DNA of 18,974 bases from an uncultured Rhizobiaceae group bacterium (GTDB lineage: Bacteria; Pseudomonadota; Alphaproteobacteria; Rhizobiales; Rhizobiaceae): the NCBI GenBank assembly GCA_938009335.1, contig CALLHT010000231.1:1-18974 (forward strand). The letters are read 5' to 3'. This document shows positions 16,117 through 18,974 of this stretch, piece after piece (positions within the stretch are counted from its first letter, which is position 1; each line of letters begins with the position of its first letter). The translations under genes and the position numbers were made by a program. The notes under the pieces are model-generated. The model was not told where the DNA came from, made no database searches, and saw nothing but the letters and a program-made list of their open reading frames with translations.

Positions 16117-16158
16117 CCCGCCCATGTGTAAGTCGTTTTTGTAGCTTAAGATGGCGGG
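16117..16158 (+). other. Stem-loop after the terB-like gene
   Basis: CCCGCC (16117-16122) pairs perfectly with GGCGGG (16153-16158). Two further pairs (AT with AT) follow across a one-base bulge, around a loop of roughly 25 bases. It begins 10 bases after the stop. The right arm is followed by AAACCG rather than a T-run, so Rho-independent termination is doubtful. It may protect the 3' end or separate the two transcription units. Confidence 0.4.
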
Positions 16159-16165
16159 AAACCGT

Positions 16166-16353
16166 TTGACCGAAAGAATAATTCTCCATAAACCTATCGT
16201 AGATGGTGCCCTTAGACGGGCTGAGAGAAATTCCGGTGCGGTTGACCCAAGCAGGGAACCAATACGGTAGCTGTCCAGAAGGGTGCTGAATTGTTGAGCA
16301 CTCGGTTCTTTCATTTCGTCTTTGAACACAATATCCGCTAATTGAGAGACGCA
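16166..16353 (+). promoter_or_regulatory. Structured 5' leader, atypical cobalamin-riboswitch-like element, with possible promoter
   Basis: TTGACC (16166-16171), 17 bases, then TAAACC is a weak promoter placing a start near 16200. The leader then has GCCC/GGGC (16208-16211 with 16218-16221). Next, GGTT-GA-CCC (16240-16248) pairs with GGG-AACC (16254-16260) around AAGCA. Finally GGGTGCT (16281-16287) pairs with AGCACTC (16297-16303). GATGGTGCCC, CCGGTGCGG and GGTAGCTGTCC recur in the order expected of an alphaproteobacterial cobalamin riboswitch 5' half, and AATTGTTGAGC loosely recalls its AACTGTAAGC core. The usual 3' B12 box (CAGGAGACCTGCC type) is absent, so this is a degenerate or variant element at best. 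The downstream genes are cobalamin genes, which supports the idea. Confidence 0.42.
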
Positions 16354-16584
16354 ATGATCCGCATAACTTACTATTCGACTTTATTTTGCTTGATTACATC
16401 TCCGGCTTTTGCGCATGCGGGGCATTTGGGAGAGTTGGCGGGGCATGCTCATTGGTTGGGCCTTGGAGCCGCAGTCGCTGCTGGGGCGCTTGCAGCCATT
16501 CTCGCGAAACAAAAGGGCAAACCGTCCGAGGATAAAGAGGAAAGCGCGACTGAAGAGAGCGCTGCTGAGGGAGAAGCTGCATGA
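16354..16584 (+). CDS. Small exported or membrane-anchored His-containing protein in the cobalamin operon
   Basis: This 76-residue protein has a signal peptide (about 1-20, cleavage likely after SPAFA). The mature end begins HAGHLGELAGHAHW, with four histidines in 14 residues. A hydrophobic stretch follows (about 35-51, LGLGAAVAAGALAAILA), then a short basic loop and a Glu/Ala-rich tail. The chain would therefore expose its His-rich end to the periplasm and its acidic tail to the cytoplasm. Proteins of this form occur next to CbiX in alphaproteobacterial cobalamin loci; I believe they are called DUF6732, but cannot verify it here. A role in cobalt handling is inference. ATG 16354 is preferred over TTG 16342, with GAGAG just upstream. 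It overlaps the next gene by 4 bp (ATGA). Confidence 0.75.
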   Translation: MIRITYYSTLFCLITSPAFAHAGHLGELAGHAHWLGLGAAVAAGALAAILAKQKGKPSEDKEESATEESAAEGEAA

Positions 16585-17696
16585 GTGAAAAAATCGGAAT
16601 CATGGTTTGCGGTCATGGCAGCCGCAACCAAAACGCAGCCAAAGAGTTTTCTAAAGTTGCCGCAGGGTTGAAGCTTCTGTTTCCTGATGTGCCTGTGGAA
16701 TACGGTTATCTTGAATTCTGCAATCCGGTGATTTCTGCCGGCCTCGATTCGTTGCGGGAGCAGGGCGTAACCCGTTGCCTTGCCATTCCGGGCATGCTGT
16801 TCGCCGCCGGTCATGCAAAGAATGATATTCCTTCAGTGTTGAACACGTATCAGGCGCAAAATCCAGGAATGACCATTGAGTATGGTCGTGAACTTGGTGT
16901 GGATCTGAAGATGATCCGCGCAGCTGCCGAGCGTATCCAAGAAGCGATCGATGCATCTGATCAAAACATCGAGCCGCACGAAACGCTGCTCATGGTGGTC
17001 GGCCGCGGATCGTCTGACCCTGATGCCAACTCTAATGTCTCCAAAGTCATGCGCATGCTTTGGGAAGGCAAAGGTTTTGGCTGGGGTGAAACCTGTTACT
17101 CAGGTGTTACGTTCCCGCTGGTTGAGCCCGGCCTCGAGCATGCTGCTAAGCTTGGCTATAAGCGTATTGTAGTTTTCCCGTATTTCCTGTTCACAGGCGT
17201 ATTGATTAAGCGGATTTATTCATACACCGATGCGGTCGCTGACAGACATCCTGATATTGAGTTTCTAAAAGCTGGTTATCTCAACGATCATCCATTGGTG
17301 CTGCAAACCTTCCGAGACCGGGTTAACGAGATTGTTGAAGGCACGGCGGTCATGAACTGCCAGATGTGTAAGTATCGCGATCAGGTTTTGGGCTTTGAAG
17401 ACCAAGTTGGCCTAGCTCAGGAAAGTCATCACCACCATGTGGAAGGTATTGGCGGGGGGCTTGAGAATTGTCCATGCAACGGCGATTGCGATGCTTCTTG
17501 CCGGGATGAAGAGTTTTGTAAGAAGCACGATCTTCCATGGACACCGCTTCACACACATGATCACAGCCACGATCATTCGCATGATCATGACCATCATCAT
17601 CATAGTGACAGCCATTCACATGATCACGGTCACCATCATCACCCTTATCCACATGCAGACCATCCCCATGGTCCCAACAGCATGAAAAAGGGTTGA
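16581..17696 (+). CDS. cbiX: CbiX-type sirohydrochlorin cobaltochelatase with Cys-cluster and His-rich tail
   Basis: CbiX inserts Co(II) into sirohydrochlorin early in the anaerobic cobalamin route. The 371 residues contain two chelatase half-domains. The first (about 1-125) has the GHGSR motif with His12 and GMLFAAGHAKNDIP with His78. The second (about 130-250) has VVGRGSSDPDAN (139-150). The C-terminal extension begins with MNCQMC (258-263), equivalent to the MxCxxC motif that holds a 4Fe-4S cluster in Bacillus megaterium CbiX. Next come HHHH (283-286), a five-cysteine patch (Cys297, 299, 303, 307, 313) and a His/Asp-rich tail (about 324-363) with some two dozen histidines. The tail probably binds or stores metal. 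The gene overlaps both neighbours or nearly so. It co-occurs with CobN, which inserts cobalt late, so its substrate here is uncertain. Confidence 0.9.
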   Translation: MSEKIGIMVCGHGSRNQNAAKEFSKVAAGLKLLFPDVPVEYGYLEFCNPVISAGLDSLREQGVTRCLAIPGMLFAAGHAKNDIPSVLNTYQAQNPGMTIEYGRELGVDLKMIRAAAERIQEAIDASDQNIEPHETLLMVVGRGSSDPDANSNVSKVMRMLWEGKGFGWGETCYSGVTFPLVEPGLEHAAKLGYKRIVVFPYFLFTGVLIKRIYSYTDAVADRHPDIEFLKAGYLNDHPLVLQTFRDRVNEIVEGTAVMNCQMCKYRDQVLGFEDQVGLAQESHHHHVEGIGGGLENCPCNGDCDASCRDEEFCKKHDLPWTPLHTHDHSHDHSHDHDHHHHSDSHSHDHGHHHHPYPHADHPHGPNSMKKG

Positions 17697-17702
17697 TGTT
17701 GT

Positions 17703-18335
17703 TTGGCTGCGTTTGAGTACATACGCGATCCTGCAGAGATCTACCGGCAATCATTTTCGATTGTAGAATCGGAAGCCGGGCTTGATCGTTTCCCAGTGGA
17801 CATGCGGTCAGTTGCTACGCGATTGATCCATTCCTGCGGCATGGTTGATGTGGTGGACGATCTCGAATTTTCAGCCACTGCATCTGAAGCCGGTCAGCGC
17901 GCGTTGAAAAATGGTTGCGCTATTTTTACCGATGTGGAGATGGTCAAGGCTGGCATCATCGAGCGTCTTCTTCCCGCAAACAATGAGATTATTTGCACGC
18001 TGAATAACGAACATATTCGCGCCCACGCAAAGAAGATTGCCAATACGCGATCTGCTGCTGCAGTTGATTTTTGGGGCGATCAACTCGAAGGCTCAGTCGT
18101 CGTTGTGGGCAATGCGCCGACTGCTCTTTTTCGTATTTTGGAACGGGTGGAAGAGGGCGCGCCGAAGCCCGCGTTGATTGTCGGAATTCCGGTCGGGTTT
18201 GTGGGTGCTGTTGAATCAAAACAAGCGCTTAGCGAAAACCCCTCGAGTTTGGAATTCATAACCGTCCATGGGCGCCGCGGTGGGTCAGCAATGGCTTCCA
18301 GTGTTGTCAACGCGCTTGCAGGAGGATTGGGATGA
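17703..18335 (+). CDS. cobH: Precorrin-8X methylmutase CobH
   Basis: CobH (CbiC family) moves the methyl group from C-11 to C-12 of precorrin-8X to give hydrogenobyrinic acid. The 210 residues match the family. LIHSCGM at 41-47 places the catalytic histidine at position 43, the same number as in P. denitrificans CobH. The downstream segments GCAIFTDVEMVKAGI, VVGNAPTALFRI and GIPVGFVGAVESK are also diagnostic. The start is TTG 17703: a stop codon lies three codons upstream in frame and the next Met is well inside the conserved region. AAGGG at 17688-17692 serves as ribosome-binding site. The cbiX stop is only 6 bases upstream, and the end overlaps the next gene by 4 bp. Confidence 0.95.
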   Translation: MAAFEYIRDPAEIYRQSFSIVESEAGLDRFPVDMRSVATRLIHSCGMVDVVDDLEFSATASEAGQRALKNGCAIFTDVEMVKAGIIERLLPANNEIICTLNNEHIRAHAKKIANTRSAAAVDFWGDQLEGSVVVVGNAPTALFRILERVEEGAPKPALIVGIPVGFVGAVESKQALSENPSSLEFITVHGRRGGSAMASSVVNALAGGLG

Positions 18336-18718
18336 ACCTCGTTGTGGGATTGATCTTCGGCTTAATCGTAGGTGGCATCATGCGTGCGCCGGGCGCGGAA
18401 TTTGTGACTGCCGCCAACGCGATTAATGTATCGGTGATGGCTGCACTTTGGCTTGGTATCAGCTTTGCTCCGGGCCAACAGAAAGATCATATTTTCATCG
18501 AAACAGGTGCTGCAATGGTAACCTTTGTATTGGCTGCTTTGGTGTTCCAACACTCGCCAAACTGGCTGTATGCGGGATTTGCTTTTCAAGCGGCATGGAG
18601 TGCGATGCATATTGGCGGGAGGTTCGCTGTGCCATCTCGAGCATGGTTCCCAGGTTTCATGTCGATGGTCAATTTAGGCTTTATTGCAGCGCTCTATTTC
18701 GTTTGGAATTTTACATGA
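18332..18718 (+). CDS. Uncharacterised multi-pass membrane protein between cobH and cobL
   Basis: The family is not recognised. The 128-residue chain is almost entirely hydrophobic, with candidate membrane helices at about 2-17, 27-46, 57-74, 76-94 and 104-126. Short polar loops contain KDH (51-53), QHSPNW (73-78) and HIGGRFAVPSR (93-103). Three His residues (53, 74, 93) lie at loop or membrane-edge positions. It overlaps both cobH and cobL by 4 bp (ATGA each), so it is translated as part of the cobalamin operon. A role in cobalt or corrinoid movement, or as a membrane anchor, is only inference from context. It does not look like CbiM, CbtA/CbtB or HupE by the motifs I can recall. Confidence 0.8.
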   Translation: MNLVVGLIFGLIVGGIMRAPGAEFVTAANAINVSVMAALWLGISFAPGQQKDHIFIETGAAMVTFVLAALVFQHSPNWLYAGFAFQAAWSAMHIGGRFAVPSRAWFPGFMSMVNLGFIAALYFVWNFT

Positions 18719-18974
18719 GTGCGCCTTGGCTGAACATCATTGGCATTGGTGAGGATGGCGTAGATGGTTTATCGCGTGCAGCGCTTGATGTGCTCTCGCA
18801 AGCAGAAGTGATTGTGGGTGGTGATCGTCATCATACGCTTGCGCCTAATCCATCTGCGCAACGCATTGCGTGGCCTTCTCCGTTTGATGCAATGATAGAA
18901 GAGATTAAATCGCATCAGGGAAAACGGATTGTCATACTCGTGACAGGCGATCCGCTTTGGTATTCGGTTGGCGC
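18715..18974 (+). CDS. cobL: Precorrin-6Y C5,15-methyltransferase CobL, N-terminal part (runs off the window)
   Basis: CobL methylates precorrin-6Y at C-5 and C-15 and decarboxylates the C-12 side chain. Only the first 86 codons are present. They begin MSAPWLNIIGIGEDGVDGLS, the CbiE-type methyltransferase start with its GIGEDG glycine-rich loop. VIVGGDRHH (about 33-41) and VILVTGDPLWYSVG (about 72-85, the GDP motif of the tetrapyrrole methylase family) follow. The rest of the CbiE domain and the CbiT half lie beyond the window end. The ATG overlaps the upstream membrane protein by 4 bp. Confidence 0.93.
   Translation, partial: MSAPWLNIIGIGEDGVDGLSRAALDVLSQAEVIVGGDRHHTLAPNPSAQRIAWPSPFDAMIEEIKSHQGKRIVILVTGDPLWYSVG

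Noticed and set aside
16200..16290. TPP riboswitch (GGTGCCC...GGGCTGAGA, then GACCC, GAACC and AGGG)
   Set aside because: The first half matches the THI element well, but the second half lacks the ACCTGAT and TAATGCCAGCG core and the P5 helix, and the downstream genes are not thiamine genes. It is kept only as an alternative to test.

Overview
The window is a piece of an alphaproteobacterial chromosome, most likely from the Hyphomicrobiales or a neighbouring order. It has moderate GC (about half, judged by eye). The evidence is an aerobic-type (Pseudomonas denitrificans style) cobalamin gene set (cobQ, cobU/cobP, cobW, cobN, cobO, cobH, cobL), a type II NADH dehydrogenase of the alphaproteobacterial kind, and a perfect CtrA-type box (TTAA-N7-TTAA). 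I see no insertion sequence, integrase, tRNA, rRNA or CRISPR array. The species cannot be named from this.

Layout. (1) 1-261: 3' end of cobQ. (2) 236-829: a BrnT/BrnA type II toxin-antitoxin pair. Its near-consensus sigma70 promoter lies inside the end of cobQ and abuts a perfect inverted repeat. (3) 1019-2335: ndh. (4) 2417-9675: cobU, cobW, cobN and cobO, then ilvA, which overlaps cobO by 4 bp. (5) 9818-11062: an unrecognised 414-residue protein resembling DUF4261. Convergent to it, at 11117-15550 on the minus strand, is a 1477-residue soluble hybrid histidine kinase with about seven PAS domains and two receiver domains. (6) 15551-15675: a divergent promoter region with a CtrA box, then a TerB-like gene (15676-16107). 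(7) 16108-16353: a structured leader partly resembling a cobalamin riboswitch. (8) 16354 to the end: a tightly overlapping operon of a small secreted or anchored His-containing protein, a CbiX-type chelatase with metal-binding tails, cobH, a multi-pass membrane protein and the start of cobL.

How it fits together. The two plus-strand cob blocks cover ring modification (cobH, cobL), cobalt insertion into hydrogenobyrinic acid diamide (cobN, with the metallochaperone-like CobW), adenosylation (cobO), amidation (cobQ) and nucleotide-loop assembly (cobU). CobS and CobT, which CobN needs, are not in the window. The interval 9.8-16.1 kb separates the two blocks with genes that have no obvious link to cobalamin.

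Most worth a second look are: the CbiX/small His protein/membrane protein module beside a CobN system; the atypical leader with mutually exclusive helices; the brnTA promoter-operator overlapping cobQ; the kinase's internally duplicated PAS array; and the CtrA box in the kinase/terB intergenic region.
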